Made by a program: the position numbers and the translations under genes. Under the pieces are notes generated by a model that saw only the letters and a program-made list of their open reading frames with translations, made no database searches and had not been told where the DNA came from. Shown here piece after piece: positions 1 through 13,365 of a stretch of 64,000 nucleotides of DNA. Origin of the DNA: Chamaelirium japonicum (Eukaryota; Streptophyta; Magnoliopsida; Liliales; Melanthiaceae); contig CANTAL010000021.1 in the NCBI GenBank assembly GCA_947650365.1, forward strand, positions 1,364,001 to 1,428,000, read 5' to 3'. Position 1 is the first letter of the stretch; each line of letters starts with the position of its first letter.

Positions 1-194
1 TGTTGTGAGAAAAAAAAAGAAGAAAGAAGAGAATGGAGAGATAATCGAAGAAAGAAGAGAGAAGAAGTCTTGCTCTAGTCCATTATCCATGGGTATAAGT
101 GTTAAGTAAGAAGGAATCTAAATTACAAAACTCTACTTCGCAATAATATAATTAAATATCTCTGTTCTCTTCTTGCTTCTCCCATGGATTAGGG

Positions 195-272
195 TATCTC
201 TTAATATTTGAACTTAGGGCCTAAGTAATTCAGGTATGCTACTTCTTACTATCGAGCCCAGTTGACCAGTCG
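195..272 (+). repeat. Landmark A, copy 1
   Basis: A short sequence around TTAATATTTGAACTTAGGGC fused to a PBS-flank fragment (CGAGCCCAG, then GACCAGTCGTATC). It occurs only four times in the window, at about 0.2, 20.25, 38.8 and 58.0 kb, in alternating orientation, so it marks the block ends of the large inverted structure. Confidence 0.8.
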
Positions 273-1103
273 TATCTCTCTCTTCTGTCTTCGTTTATCT
301 CTTCGTTCTATTCTCTCTTCTTCTCTCTCTTCTGTGGAGTTTTGGAATTTAGATTACTTCTTACTTTATACCTGTACCCATAGCGAATGGATTGGAGAAA
401 TACTTATTTTCTCTTCTCTCTTTGGAGAGATAAGAGAGAAGAATAAAGAAAAGAACAGAGAGATAAATAAAGAGAGAAGAGAGAAGTCCTGCTCCAGTCC
501 ATTGACCACGGGTATAAGTGTGAAGTAAGAAGGAATCTAAAATCCAAAAATCCTCTTCTGTCTTTGTTTCTCTCTCCATTTCCTTATGACTGGTTGGCTG
601 GGCTAAATATTATCATACTAATAACATGTTGTAAGATGGGAGAAAGAGAGAGCCATTAAACGTCCCCTACTCTAGAGGAGTCATATATTATTTATAGGGT
701 AAGTATTGTGAGATGAGAGAAAGAGAGAGCCGTCAAATATGCCCCACCTTAAAGTTGTCATTTATTATTTATAGGGTAAGCTTACTTATGGCCTAAGCAA
801 TCTATGGGAAACCCTAATCCATGGGAGAAGAGAGAAGAGAACAAAGAGATTTAATTATATTATATGACCCCTTTAGGGTGGAGCAAGTTTGATGGCTCTC
901 TCTTTCTCCCATCTCACAACACGTTAATAAGTAAACTTAATTAATAAAATTATTTAAATTATTTAATAAATGAATAAATAGTTAATTTAATTAAAAAAAT
1001 TATAGTAATATTACTATGATAATCATAATAACGTTGATATGATACTATTGAGAAGTCGAGTTTTAGAATTTAAATTCATTCTTACTTCATACCTATACCC
1101 GTG

Positions 1104-1190
1104 ACGATAATCAATTATATATAATTAAATATTTATAAGGTAAGCTTACTAATTAAGAGAATTGATTTAATAATTATTTAAATAAATGAT
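1104..1190 (+). repeat. Landmark K, copy 1, with 14-bp palindrome
   Basis: An AT-rich stretch containing the perfect palindrome AATTATATATAATT, followed by TTATAAGGTAAGCTTACT and AATTAAGAGAATT. Four copies exist, one beside each landmark A. This copy is mirrored by 57022-57112. Confidence 0.75.
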
Positions 1191-1460
1191 TAATACAAAC
1201 TTTTTAGGGTGGGGCCCGTTAGATCTGATGGCTGTCCACCATCGGATCTCTCCCATTGATTAGGGTTTCCCATAGATTGCTTAGGCCCTAAGTAAGCTTA
1301 CCCTATAAATAATATACGATCCCTTTAGGGTGGGGCACGTTTGATGGCTCTCTCTTTCTTCCATCTCACAACACATTATCAGTACGAACATGTCGAGCCT
1401 AACCGACCAGTCACAAAAAAACGGAGAGAGAAACGAAGACAGAAAAGAGAGAAGAAGATA

Positions 1461-1925
1461 TAGTTCAAAAAATAATAATTTAAATAAATTACTATGTAAG
1501 TAAATAATTAAAAAAATTATTAAATTATTAAATATTGATTAAAATAAATAAAACAATTAATTATTTATTTAAGTAATAAAATAAAATAATAATTTAATAA
1601 CTATGTACTTATTATTTAAATAATAAGTTAATTATTTGAATATAGAAATAATAAAATATTTTCTTAAATAACTAAAATTTTTTTTAAATAATCAAATTAA
1701 TATTATTTATTTTATTATTTCAATAATAAATAAATTATTTAAATAATTTAAATATTTAGTTATATAGATAATTAAATATTTATTTACTTATTTAATTATT
1801 TAATTTATTAAAAAAATTAAATTAATTAAATAATAGGAAGTAAAGAAGGAAAATAAGGCACACTTGAATTTTTTGCTTTAAAAAGAATTTATATTTTTCT
1901 TTAAAATATTAAAAATATTACAACT
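1461..1925 (+). repeat. Short AT-rich core 1
   Basis: About 465 bp of almost pure A/T (runs of ATTTAAATAAT type), ending in the diagnostic tail with AGGAAGTAAAG, a GGCACA box and TTTGCTTTAAAAA that sits in front of LTR-like copies. Mirrored by 56298-56755. It holds no gene or stable open frame. Confidence 0.8.
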
Positions 1926-1981
1926 ATTTTGAAATCGTTCAATCGGATGGCTGTCCACCGTCCGATCTCTCTCATCTCACA
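1926..1981 (+). repeat. Internally deleted LTR-like copy
   Basis: The LTR start (ATCGTTCAATCGGATGGCTG) is joined directly to the LTR end (CATCTCACAACA) and the PBS-like stretch. The middle, including the TATA box and telo-box, is missing. The mirrored copy at 56130-56297 is complete, so the deletion is specific to this copy. Confidence 0.65.
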
Positions 1982-4489
1982 ACACGTTATCATAATGAAC
2001 ATGTCAAGCCCAACCGACCAGTCATAAGAAAACAGAGAGAAACAAAGACAGAAGAGAGAGAAGAAAAAAGAAGAGAACAGACAGATAAATAAAGAGAGAA
2101 GAGAGAAGAAGTCCTACTCTAGTCCATTCACCACTGGTATAAGTATAAAGTAAGAAAGAATCTAAATTTTAAAACTCCACTTCTCAATATTTATATGACC
2201 CCTTTAGGGTGGGGTACGTTTGACGGCTCACTTTTTATTCATCACAAAACACGTTATTAGCACAAACATACCGAGCCCAACCGACTAGTCATAAGAAAAT
2301 AGAGAGAGAAAGGAAGATAGAAGAGAGAGAAGAAGAAAGAAGAGACAGGGAAATAATCGAAGAGAGAAGATAGAAGAAGTCTTGCTCCAACCCATTGGTC
2401 ACGGGTATAGGTGTGAAGTAAGAAGAAATCTAATTAGCGTGGGGCAAGTTTGATGACTCTCTCTTTTTTCCATCTCACAATTTGTAATCAGCACGAATAT
2501 GTCGAGCCCAGCTGACCAGTCATAAGAAAACAGAGAGAGAAACAAAGACAGAAGAGAGAGAAGATGAAAGAAAAAAACAGAGAGATAAACGAATAGAGCA
2601 GAGAGAAGAAGTCCTACTCCAGTCCATTCACCATGGGTATAAGTATAAAATAAGAAGGAATCTAAATTCCAAAACTCCACTTCTCAATAATATAATTACA
2701 TCTCTCTGTTCTCTTCTCTCTTCTCCTATGGATTAGGGTTTTTCATAGATTGCTTAGGCCCTAAGTAAGCATACCCTATAAATAAAATACGACCCCTTTA
2801 GGGTGGGGCATGTTTGACGGCTCTCTTTTTCTCCTATCTAATAACATGTTATCAGCACGAATATATCAAGCCCAACCGACCAGTCACAAGAAAACAAAGA
2901 GAGAAACAAAGACAAAAGAGAAAGAAAAGAACAAAGAATTAATTATTTAAATAGTCTTTTCTCACACGGGTATAGGTGTGAAGTAAGAAGGAATCTAAAT
3001 TCCAAAACTCCAAAAACGAGAGAGAAGAAAACAGAAGAGAACGAAGAGATAAATAAAGAGAGAAGAGAGAAAAAGTCCTACTCCAACCTATTGGCCACGG
3101 GTATAGGTGTGAAGTAAGAAAGAATCTAAATTCCAAAACTCCACTTTTCATTTATACAACCCTTTTAGGGTGGGGTACGTTTGACGGTTCTCTTTTTCTC
3201 CCATCTCACAACACTTTATCAACACGAATATGTCGAGCCCCGCTGACCAGTCATAAGAAAATAGTAAGAGAAACGAAGACAAAAGAGAAAGAAGAAGAGA
3301 GAAGAGAACAGAGATATAAACAAAGAGAGAAGAGGGAAGAAGTCCTTCTCTAGTCTATTGGCCACGGGTATAGGTGTGAAGTAAGAAGGAATCTAAATTC
3401 TAAAACTCGACTTCTGTCTTCGTTTATCTCTTTGTTTTTTTGCAAGTAGTCGACTGGGCTTGATATATTCGTACAGATAACGTGTTGTGAAATAGGAGAA
3501 AGGAAGAGTCGTCAAATGTACCCCACCCTAAAGAGGTCGTATATTATTTATAGGGTAAACTTACTTAGGGCCTAAGCAATCTATAGAAAACCCTAATCCA
3601 TGGGAGAAGAGACAAGAGAACGGAGAGATTTAATTATATTATTGAGAAATGAAGTTTTAGAATTTAGATTTCTTCTTACTTCATATCTATACCCGTGGCT
3701 AATGGACTGCATCACGACTTCTTCTCTCTTCTCTTTTCATTTATCTCTCTGTTCTTCTCTCTTTTTTGTCTTCGTTTATCTCTCTGTTTTCTTGTGACTG
3801 GTCAGCTGGGCTCAACATGTTTGTGCTGATAACATGTTATGAGATGGGAAAAAGAGAGACGTCAAATATGCCCCATGCTAAAGGGGTCATATAAATATTT
3901 AGAAGTGGTGTTTTGGAATTTAGATTCCTTCTTACTTCGCACCTATACTCATGGCCATTGGACTGAAGCCTGAATTCTTCTCTCTTCTCTCTTTATTTAT
4001 CTCTCTCTTTGTTTATCTCTCTCTTCTCTTCTCTTTTCTTCTTTCTCTTCTGTCTTCGGTTCTCTCTTCGTTTTCTTGTGACTGGTCAATTGGGCTCGAT
4101 ATGCTCGTGCTGATAACGTGTTGTGCGATGAGAGAAAGAGAGAGTCATCAAACGTGCCCCACCTTAAAAGGGGTCGTATAGTATTTATAGGGTAAGATTA
4201 CTTAGGACCTAAACAATCTATCGAAAACCCTAATCTATGGGAGAAGAAAGAAGAGAACGAAGAGATTTAATTATATTAATTAGAAGTGGAGTTTTAGAAT
4301 TTAGATTTCTTTTGTCTTCGGTTCTCTCTCCGTTCTCTTCTCTATTCTTCTCTCTTCTCACTACACGTTATCAGCACAAACATGTCGAGCCTTGTTGATC
4401 AGTCACAAGAAAACAGCGTAAGAAACAAAGACGGAAAAGAAATAATGAGAGAAAAGAGAACGAAGAAATAAATGAAGAGAAAAAAAGAT
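1982..4489. repeat. Module array
   Basis: Plus-oriented modules from 1982 to about 3410 (PBS-like stretches near 1986, 2252, 2848 and 3207; a TATA-bearing core near 2776), minus-oriented from about 3411 to 4350, then plus again to 4489. Landmarks at about 2430 (linker cut short, followed by ATTAG) and 2945 (linker fused to a GACTATTTAAATAATT stretch) recur at 55680/55150, 40930/41455 and 17330/16795. No gene is seen. Confidence 0.85.
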
Positions 4490-4645
4490 AAATAAAATAT
4501 TTTTCATACTCATAAATTTATATAAATTATTTAAATATTTAAATTATAACATTAAGATGATATAATTTAAATATTTAAAGAAATAATATATTTTATAATA
4601 TTTAAGAAAATATTAATTAAAATAAATAAAATAAATAAGTAATCT
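4490..4645 (+). repeat. Landmark D, copy 1
   Basis: An AT-rich insert between modules. It starts after a degenerate polypurine tract with CTCATAAATTTATATAA and ends AAATAAGTAATCTC. Six copies exist: three plus in the left arm (4.5, 9.5, 15.7 kb) and three minus in the right arm (42.3, 47.8, 53.5 kb), pairing as mirror images. Confidence 0.8.
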
Positions 4646-5374
4646 CCTATCTTATAACACGTTCTCAGCACGAACATATCAAGCCCAACAGACCAGTCAC
4701 AAAAAAACAGAGAGAGAAACAAAGACAGAAGAGAGAGGAGTACAAAGAAGATAATGGAGAGATAAATAAAAAGAGAAGAGAGAGAAAGTCCTACTCCAGT
4801 CTATTCGGCACGGTTATAGGTGTAAAGTAAGAATAAATCTAAATACCAACACGCCACATCTCAATAATATAATTAGATCTCTCTGTTATCTTCTCTCTTC
4901 TCCCATGTATTAAGGTTTCCTATAGATTGCTTAGGCCCTAAGTAAGCTTTCCCGATAAATAATATATGACCCCTTTAAGGTGAGGCACGTTTGACGGCTC
5001 TCTCTTTTTTCCATCTCACAATATATTATCAACACGAATATGTCGAGCCCAGCCGACCAGTCATAAGAAAATGGAGAGAAAAACAAAGACAGAAGAGAGA
5101 GCAGAAGAGAGAAGAGAACGAAGAGATAAACAAAGAGAAAAGAGAGAAAAAGTCCTACTCTAATCCATTGGCCACAGGTATATGTGTGAAATAAGAAGGA
5201 ATCTGAATTTCAAAACTCCACAGAAAAGAGAGAAGAAGAGAGAAAAGAACAGAGAGATAAATGAAGAGAAAAGAGAGAAGAAGTCCTACTCAAGTCCTTT
5301 GGCCATGGGTATAGGTGTGAAAAAAGAAGGAATCTAAATTTCAAAACTCTACTTCTCAATAGTATCATCTTAAT
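4646..5374 (+). repeat. Module array, plus
   Basis: Plus-oriented modules with PBS-like stretches near 4660 and 5028, a TATA-bearing core near 4950, and two consecutive polypurine-plus-linker units (5060-5220 and 5222-5360). The open frame here is a translated polypurine tract. Confidence 0.85.
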
Positions 5375-6267
5375 GTTATTATGATTATCATAATAATGTT
5401 ACAATAACTTTTTTAATTAAATTAATTAATTATTTAAATATTATATAATTTAATAATTTAAAAATTTTAATAAATAATTTTTTAGTAAAATAAGTAATTT
5501 ATTTACTTATTTAAATATTTAATTAAATTTATTATTTTATTTATTTATTTATTATTATATTATTAAATAGTTAAACAAGGTAACTATTTATTTATTTAAA
5601 TTATTAAATAAATAAATAATAATTAAATTATATATTTAATTAATTATTGTTTTATTAGTTATTTCATAAAATTTTATTTTATATTTAAATAATTAAATAA
5701 TTAGTTAATTATTGAAATATTTAAAAACTTATTTAGTGAAGAAATATATTAAATAGATTATTTACTAAAACAAATAAATAATTTAATTATTAAAGAATTT
5801 TATAGTTAAATAAAAAATAATAAAGTAAATTTTTATATTGTTAAATAATAAAATAATTATTTTATTAAATTATGAAATATTAATTACAATTAATTAAAAA
5901 ATTAATTATTTAATTAAGTAATAAAATAAAAAAATAATTCAATAACTATTTACTAATTATTTAAATAATTAGTTAATTATTTGAATATATATATATATAT
6001 AATAATTTTTTTTTAATTTAATAATTATTTTTTTAAATAACAAAATAAATATTTATTTATTTTAATATTTGAATAATAAATAAATAATCTAAATAATTTA
6101 GTTATTTAATTATATATTTAAATAAATATTTATTTAATTATTTAATTTATTAAACTTATTAAATTAATTAAATAATAGGAAGTAATGAAAGAAGATGAGT
6201 CACACCCAAATTTTTTACTTTAAAAATAATTTATATTTTTATTTATAAAAATTTAAAACATTACAAC
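5375..6267 (+). repeat. Long AT-rich core 1
   Basis: About 890 bp of A/T-dominated sequence. It starts after the TATGATTATCATA border, includes a pure (AT) run near 5983-6001, and ends with the AGGAAGTAA/TTTACTTTAAAAA tail against an LTR-like copy. It mirrors 51826-52690. I see no coding potential. Confidence 0.85.
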
Positions 6268-6492
6268 TGTTATGAGATCGTTCGATGGAAAGGCTATCTA
6301 TCATCGGATCTCTCCCATGGATTAGTGTTTCCCATAGATTGCTTAGGCCTTAAGTAAACATACCCTAAAAATAACATACGACCCCTTTTCCATAGAATGC
6401 TTAGGCCCTAAGTAAGCTTACCCTATAAATAATATACGTCCCCCTTAGGGTAGGGCTCGTTTGACGGCTCTCTCTTTCTTCTATCTCATAAT
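6268..6492 (+). repeat. LTR-like element copy, complete, with internal duplication
   Basis: It starts TGTTATGAGATCG and ends just before a PBS-like stretch. At 225 bp it is longer than the usual 168 because the segment around the leader-proximal box (CCATAGA...TGCTTAGG) and the TATA region is present twice. A TATAAATAATATACG box sits at 6423-6437. The same duplication is in the copies at 10904 and 46210. Confidence 0.7.
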
Positions 6493-9474
6493 ATGTTGTC
6501 AGCACGAATATGTCAATCCCAGCTGACCAGTCACAAGAAAACGGTGAAAGAAAGAGAGATAGAAGAGAGAGAAGAGAAAAGAGAATGAAGAGATAAACGA
6601 AGAAAGAAGAGAGAAGAAGTCTTACTCCAGTCTTTTGGCCACGGGTATAGGTTTGAAATAAGAAAGAATCTAAAGTCCAAAACTCCACATCTCTATAATA
6701 TAATTAAATCTCTTCATTCTTTTCTTTCTCTTATCTTACAACACGTTGTCAACACAAAAATATTGAGCCCAATCAACCAGTCATAAGAAATCGGAGAGAG
6801 AAACGAAGACAAAAGAGAAAGAAGATGAAAGAAGAGAATGGAGAGATAAACAAAGAGAGAAAAGAGAAGAAGTCCTGCTCTAATCCATTGGCCATGGCTA
6901 TATATGTGAAGTAAGAAGGAATCTAAATTCTAAAACTCCACTTCTCAATAGTCATATCTCAACATTATTATGACTATCATAGTAATGTTACTATAATTTT
7001 TTTAATTAAATTATTTATTTATTTAATTATTAAATAGGTATACAGTAAGAAGGAATTTAAATTCCAAAACTTCACTTCTCAATATTTATACGACTCCTTT
7101 AGGGTGGGGCACGTTTGATGGATCTTTCTTTATCCCATCTCACAATACGTTATCAGCACGAATATGTCAAGCCCTGCCAACTAGTCACAAGAAAACGAAG
7201 AGAGAAATAAAGACAGAAGAGAGAGAAGAAGAGAGAAAAGAACTAAGAGATAAACAAAGATAAAAGGAGAAGAAGTCCTGCTCCAATGCATTGGCCACTG
7301 GTATAGGTGTGAAGTAAGAAGGAATCTAAATTCCAAAACTCCACAGAAGAGAGAAAAAGAGCGAAGATAACGGAAAGATAAATAAAGAGAGAATAAGTCC
7401 TTCTCCAGTCCATTATCCACGGGTATAGGTGTGAAGTAAGAAGGAATCTAAATTCCAAAACTCCACTTCTAGCTTTGTTTATCTCTTATTTCTCTTCTCT
7501 CTTCTTCTCTCTCTTCTGTGTAGTTTTGGAATTTAGATTCCTTCTTACTTTACACCTATACCAGTGGCAAATGGACTGGAGTAGGACTTCTACTCAAATC
7601 TATTGACTACGGGTATAGGTGTAAAGTAAGAAGGAATCTAAATTCAAAAACTCCACAGAAAACAGAGAAAAAGAGAAAAGAGAACGGAGAGATAAATGAA
7701 ATAAGAAGAGAGAAGAAGTCCTGCACCAAGTCATTGGCTATGGGTATAGGTGTGAAGTAAGAAGGAATCTAAATTCCAAAACTTCACTTTTGTCTTTGTT
7801 TCTCAATCCGTTTTTTTACTACTGGTCAGTTGGGCTCAACATATTCGTACTGATAACGTGTTGTGAGATAAGAGAAAGAGAGAGCCATCAAACGTGCCCC
7901 ACCCTAAAGGGGTCATAAATTATTTATTATTTATAGGGTAAGCATATTTTAGGCCTAAGCAATCTATGATAAACCATAATCCGTGGGAGAAGAGAGAAAA
8001 GAATGGCGAGAGTAAATTATATCATTGAGAAGTAGAGTTTTGGAATTTAGATTACTTCTTACTTCACATATAAATCCATAGTTAATGGACTGGAGCAGGA
8101 CTTCTTCTCTCTTTTGTCTTCATTTATCTCTCCGTTCTCTTCTCTCTTATTCTCTCTTCTGACTTTGTTTCTCTCTCCGTTTTCATGTAACTAGTCAGTT
8201 GGGCTTGACATGTTCCTGCTGATAACGTATTGTGAGATGGGAGAATAATAAAGCCATCAAATATGCCCCACCCAAAAGGGGTCGTATAAATATTAAGAAG
8301 TTGAGTTTTGGAATTTAGATTCCTTCTTACTTCACACCTATACCCATGGCCAATGGCCGAGAGCAGGACTTCTTCTCTCTTCGTTTATCCTTTCGTTCTC
8401 TTCTCTCTTTTTCTCACTCTTCTATCGTCGTTTCTCTCTCTTCTGTCTTTATTTTTCTCTCTGATTTTGTATGACTGGTAGGCTAGGCTTGATATATTCG
8501 TGCTGATAATGTGTTGTAAGGTGGAAGAAAGAGAGATCCATCAAATATGCCCCTTCCTAAAGGTGTCATATAAATATTGAGAAGTAAAATTTTGTAATTT
8601 AGATTCCTTCTTACTTCACACCTATACCCGTGGCTAATGGACTGGAGCAGGACTTCTTCTCTTTTCATACTGATGATATAAGTATAATTTTTTAAATTAA
8701 ATTAATTATTTATTAATTATTTAATTAAAACAAAGAGAGTTTTGGAATTTACTATGATAATCATAATAAAATTGAGATGGTACTATTGAGAAGTGGAGTT
8801 TTGGAATTTAGATTTCTTCTTACTTCACACCTATACACATGGCGAATAAACTGGAGCAGTACTTCTTATCTTTTCTCTCTTCATTTATCTCTCTATTCTC
8901 TTCTTTTTTATTCTTTCTCTTTTGCCTTTGTTTTTCTTTCCATTTTCTTATGACTCCTCGGCTGGTCTAGATATGTTCGTGTTAATAAAGTATTGTAAGA
9001 TGGGAGAAAGAGAGAGCCGCCAAATATACCCCACCCTAAAGGGGTCATAAATTATTTATAGGGTAAACTTACTTAGGGCCTAAGCAATCTAGGTAAAACC
9101 TAAAATAATTTTAAAATAGTATCATCTCAATATCTAAACCCTTGGCGAATGGAGAAGAGAGACGAGATTTAATTATATTATTGAGAAGAGAGAAGAGAAT
9201 GAAGAGATTTAATTATATTATTGATAAGTAAAGTTTTGGAATTTAGATTCCTTCTTACTTTACATATATACCCTTGGCGAATGGACTGGAGTAAGACTTC
9301 TCTCTTCTCTCATCATTTATCTTTCTGTTATATTCTCTCTTCTCATAACATGTTATCAGCATGAACATATCGAACCCAACCGACCAGTCACAAGAAAACA
9401 ATACGAGAAACGAAGACAAAAAAGAGAGACGAAGAGAGAAGAGAACGGAGAGATAAATAAAGAAAAAAAAGAGA
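6493..9474. repeat. Module array
   Basis: Plus-oriented modules to about 7790 and minus-oriented from about 7790 to 9320, forming a large foldback; a short plus block follows. An AT-rich border fragment lies at 6950-7040. A border copy at 8690-8790 carries the TATGATAATCATA palindrome and mirrors 48480-48560. No gene is seen. Confidence 0.85.
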
Positions 9475-9655
9475 AATAAAATAATTTTCATGCTCATAAA
9501 TTTATATAAGCTATTTAATAATTATGTAATGTTTTATAATTTAATATTTAAATAATAACATTGAGATGATACTATTTAAATATTTAAAGAAATGATATTC
9601 TTTATAATATTTAAAGAAATATTAATTGAAATAAATAAAATAAATAAGTAATCTC
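9475..9655 (+). repeat. Landmark D, copy 2
   Basis: Same AT-rich insert as at 4490-4645, in the same orientation. Mirrored by 47672-47859. Confidence 0.8.
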
Positions 9656-10009
9656 CCATCTCACAATATATTATCAGTCTAAACATATCGAGCCCAGCAG
9701 ACCAGTCTCAAAAAAACATAAAAAGAAACGAAAACAGAAGAGATTATAGGAGTGAGAAGAGAATGGAGAGATAAACAAAGAGAGAAGAGAAAAGAAGTCC
9801 CGCTCCAGTCCATTCGCCAAGGGTATAGGTGTGAAGTAAGAAGGAATCTAAATTCCATAACTCCACAGAAGATAGAGAATAAGAGAGAAGAGAACGGAGC
9901 GATAGATGAAGAGAGAATAAAGAAGAAGTCTTGCTCAAGACCATTGGCCTGGGTATTGGTGTGAAGTAAGAAGGAATCTAAATTCCAAAACTCAACTTCT
10001 CAATAGTAT
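9656..10009 (+). repeat. Module array, plus
   Basis: A PBS-like stretch near 9668 is followed by two polypurine-plus-linker units and then the AT-core border. The open frame here is translated polypurine sequence. Confidence 0.8.
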
Positions 10010-10903
10010 CATCTCAACATTATTATGATTATCATAGTAATGTTAAAAAAAAAAATTTAATTAAATTAATCATTTATTTAATTATTAAATAATTTAATAA
10101 TTTAAATAATTTAATAAATAATTTTTAAGTAAAAAATTTAATTTTTAACTTATTTAATTATTTAATTTATTTATTTATTATTATATTACTAAATAATTAA
10201 ATTATAAAACAATTTAATTATTTAAATTATTAAATAAAGAAATTTTGATTTAATAATATAATTTATTTATTTATTTATTTTGTAAATTATTTTCTAAAAT
10301 ATTATTTTACTTTTAAATAATGAAATAATTAGTTAATTATTTAAATATATAAAAACTTATTTAGTGAATAAATATATTAAATAGAATATTTACTAAAAAA
10401 AATAAATAATTTTATTATGAAATAATTTTATTATTAAATAAATAATAATAAAATAAATTATTATATTATTAGATAATTAATAATTAATTTATTAAATTAT
10501 TAAATATTAATTAAAATTAATAAAAAATTTATTTAATTAAGTAATAAAATTAAAATATAATTTAATAACTATTTAATTATTATTTAAATAATTAGTTAAT
10601 TATTTTAATATATAAATAATAAAATATTTTTTAAAAAAACATTATATTTTTTTAAAATAATCAAATAGATATTTTTTTTATTTTAATATTTAAATAATAA
10701 ATAAATTGTTTAAATAATTTAGTTATATAATTATATAGATAATTAAATATTTATTTAATTATTTAACTATTTAATAATTTCATTTATTAAACTAATTAAA
10801 TTAATTAAATATTAGGAAGTAAAGAAGTAAGATGAGGTAACCCGAATTTTTTATCTTAAAAATAATTTATATTTTTCTTTAAAAAAATTTAAAATATTAC
10901 AAC
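10010..10903 (+). repeat. Long AT-rich core 2
   Basis: About 890 bp of A/T sequence starting at the ATTATGATTATCATAG border and ending with the AGGAAGTAAAGAAG/AAAAATAATTTATA tail. Mirrored by 46436-47310. Includes a run of TTTA repeats near 10262. No gene is seen. Confidence 0.85.
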
Positions 10904-11129
10904 TGTTATAAGATCGTTCGATGGGATGGCTATCCACCGTAGGATCTTTTCCAAGGATTATGGTTTCCTATAGATTGTTTAGGCCCTAAGTAAGCTTACC
11001 CTATAAATAATATACGACCCTTTTCCTATAGATTGCTTATGCCCTAAGTAAGTTTACCCTATAAATAATATACGACCCCTTTAGGGTGGGGCACGTTTGA
11101 TGACTCTCTTTTTTTCCCATCTAACTACA
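10904..11129 (+). repeat. LTR-like element copy, complete, with internal duplication
   Basis: Starts TGTTATAAGATCG, carries two copies of the pre-TATA and TATA segment, and ends before ATGTTATCAGCACGA. It shares the internal duplication with the mirror copy 46210-46435 and with 6268-6492. Confidence 0.7.
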
Positions 11130-13304
11130 TGTTATCAGCACGAATATATAGAGCCCAGCCTACCAATCACAAGAATACGGAGAGAGAAATGAAGATAGAA
11201 GAGAGAGAAGAAGAGAGAAGAGAACGAAGAGATAAACAAAGAGAGAAGAGAGAAGAAGTCCTACTCTAGTCTATTGCCACGGGTATAGGTGTGAAGTAAG
11301 AAAGAATCTAAATTCCAAAACTCCACTTCTCAATAATATAATTAAATCTCTTTATTCTCTTCTTTCTCCCATCTCATAACACGTTATTAGCACGAAAATT
11401 TCAAGCCCAGCCGACCAGTCATAAGAAAACAGAGAGAAAAACGAAGATCAAAGAGAGAGAAGAAGAAAGAAGAGAACGGAGAGATAAACAAAGAGAGAAG
11501 AGAGAAGAAGTCCTGCTCTCGTCCATTGGCCATGGGTATAGGTGTAAAGTAAGAAGGAATCTAAATTCCAAAACTCCACAGAAAAAAGATGAGAAAAAAG
11601 AAAAGAACGGAGAGATAAATAAAAAGAGAAGAGAGAAGAAGTCCTGCTCTAGTCCATTATCCACGGGTGTAGGTATGAAGTAAGAAGGAATTTAAATTCC
11701 AAAACTCTACTTCTATCGTCGTTTATCTCTCCGTTCTTTTCTCTCTTCTTCTCTCTCTTCTGTATAATTTTAGAATTTTGATTCCTTCTTACTTCACACC
11801 TATACCCATGGCGAATGGACTAGAGAAGGACTTCTTCTCTCTTCTCTCTTTATTTATCTCTCTATTCTCTTCTTTCTTCTTCTCTCTTCTGTCTTAGTTT
11901 CTCTCTCAATTAAATAATTATATTATTTAAGTAAATTATTTAGGTAGAAGTGAGAAGAGAATCGAGAGATAAACGAAGAGAGAAAGGGAGAAGAAGTTTT
12001 GCTCCAGTCCATTGGCCACGGGTATAGGTGTGAAGTAAGAAGGAATCTAAATTCCAAAACTCCACTTCTATCTTCGTTTATCTCTCTGTTCTCTTATCTA
12101 TTCTTCTCTCTCTTTTGTGTAGTATTAGAATTTAGATTCCTTCTTACTTCACACCTATACCCATAGCGAATGGACTAGAGAAGGACTTCTTCTCTCTTCT
12201 CTCTTTATTTATCTCTCTGTTCTCTTCTCTCTTCTTCTCTCTCTTCTGTCTTAGTTTCTCTCTCAATTAAATAATTATATTATTTAATTAAATTATTTAG
12301 GTAGAAGAGAGAAGAGAACGGAGATATAAACGAAGTGAGAAGAGAGAAGAAGTCCTACTCTAGTCCATTGGCTATGGGTATAGCTGTAAAGTAAGATTGA
12401 ATCTAAGGATAGATAAATGAAGAGAGAAGAGATAAAAAGTCATGCTCCAGTCCATTGTCTATGGGTATAGGTGTAAAGTAAGAAGGAATCTAAATTCAAA
12501 AACTCTACAAAAAAAAGGAGAAAAAAGAAGAAAATTGAGAGATAAATAAAGAGAGAAGAGAGAAGAAGTGCTGCTCCAATCCATTGGCCATAGATATAGG
12601 TGTAAAGTAAAAAGGAATCTAAATTCTAAAACTCCACAGAAAAGAGAGGAGAAAAGTGAAGAGAACGAAGAGATAAATAAAGAGAGAAGAGAGAAGAAGT
12701 CCTGCTCCAGTCCATTGTCCATGGGTATAGGTGTGAAGTAAGAATGAATCTAAATTCCAAAAATCCACTTCTATCTTTGTTTATCTCTCCTTTCTCTTCT
12801 CTCTTCTTCTCTCTATTCTGTATAGTTTTAGAATTTAGATTCCTTCTGACTTCACACCTATACCCATAGCGAATGGATTGGAGCATGACTTTTTCTCTCT
12901 TCTTTCCTTATTTATCTCTCTATTCTCTTCTTTTTTCTTTTCTCTCTACTATCTTAGTTTCTCTCTCAATTAAATAAATATATTATTTAATTAAATTATT
13001 TAGGTAGAAGAGAGAAGAGAACGGAGAAATAAACGAAGAGGGAAAGGGAGAAGAAGTCTTGCTCCAGTCCATTGGCCACAGTTATAGGTACGAAGTAAGA
13101 AAGAATCTAAATTACAAAACTCCACAGAAGCGAGAGAAGAAGAAAGAATAGAACAGAGAAGAGAGGGAAGAATCAAGATGAGAACATATAGATAAACAAA
13201 GAGAGAAGAGAGAAGAAGTTCTGCTCTAGTCTATTGGCCACGGGTATCAGTGTGAATTAATAAAGAATCTAAATTCCAAAACTTCATCGAAGAATGAAAA
13301 GATA
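11130..13304. repeat. Module array with locally tripled segment
   Basis: Orientation alternates every 200-400 bp. A segment ending in AATTAAATAATTATATTA occurs three times (about 11906-11945, 12268-12308, 12967-13008). The corresponding right-arm stretch has it twice (about 45050 and 45536), with a further copy at about 50451. This accounts for the extra length of the left arm here. Confidence 0.8.
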
Positions 13305-13365
13305 AGGACATACTTTTATTTAATTACTAAAACTAGAGAGATTTATATTATTTTATTTAGGTTCT
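13305..13365 (+). repeat. Landmark H, copy 1
   Basis: A short sequence with AATTACTAAAACTAGAGAGA between a linker and a polypyrimidine stretch. Copies occur inverted at 44688-44750 and 50088-50150. Confidence 0.75.

Larger units (their letters stand above)
1..1460. repeat. Module array, mixed orientation
   Basis: This block holds modules of the LTR/PBS-derived repeat with frequent orientation switches: plus to about 200, minus to about 400, plus to about 560, minus to about 840, then mostly plus to 1460. Orientation is read from the PBS-like stretch, the polypurine or polypyrimidine tract and the TATA-bearing core. An AT-rich spacer at 905-1080 ends in the TATGATAATCATA palindrome. The junction at 395-440, where a linker runs into ACTTATTTTCTC, recurs inverted at 57795-57815. 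No gene is seen. Confidence 0.85.

Noticed and set aside
5375-6267. AT-rich cores as organelle DNA insertions or replication origins.
   Set aside because: No organelle gene or known origin motif is visible; base composition alone is not enough.
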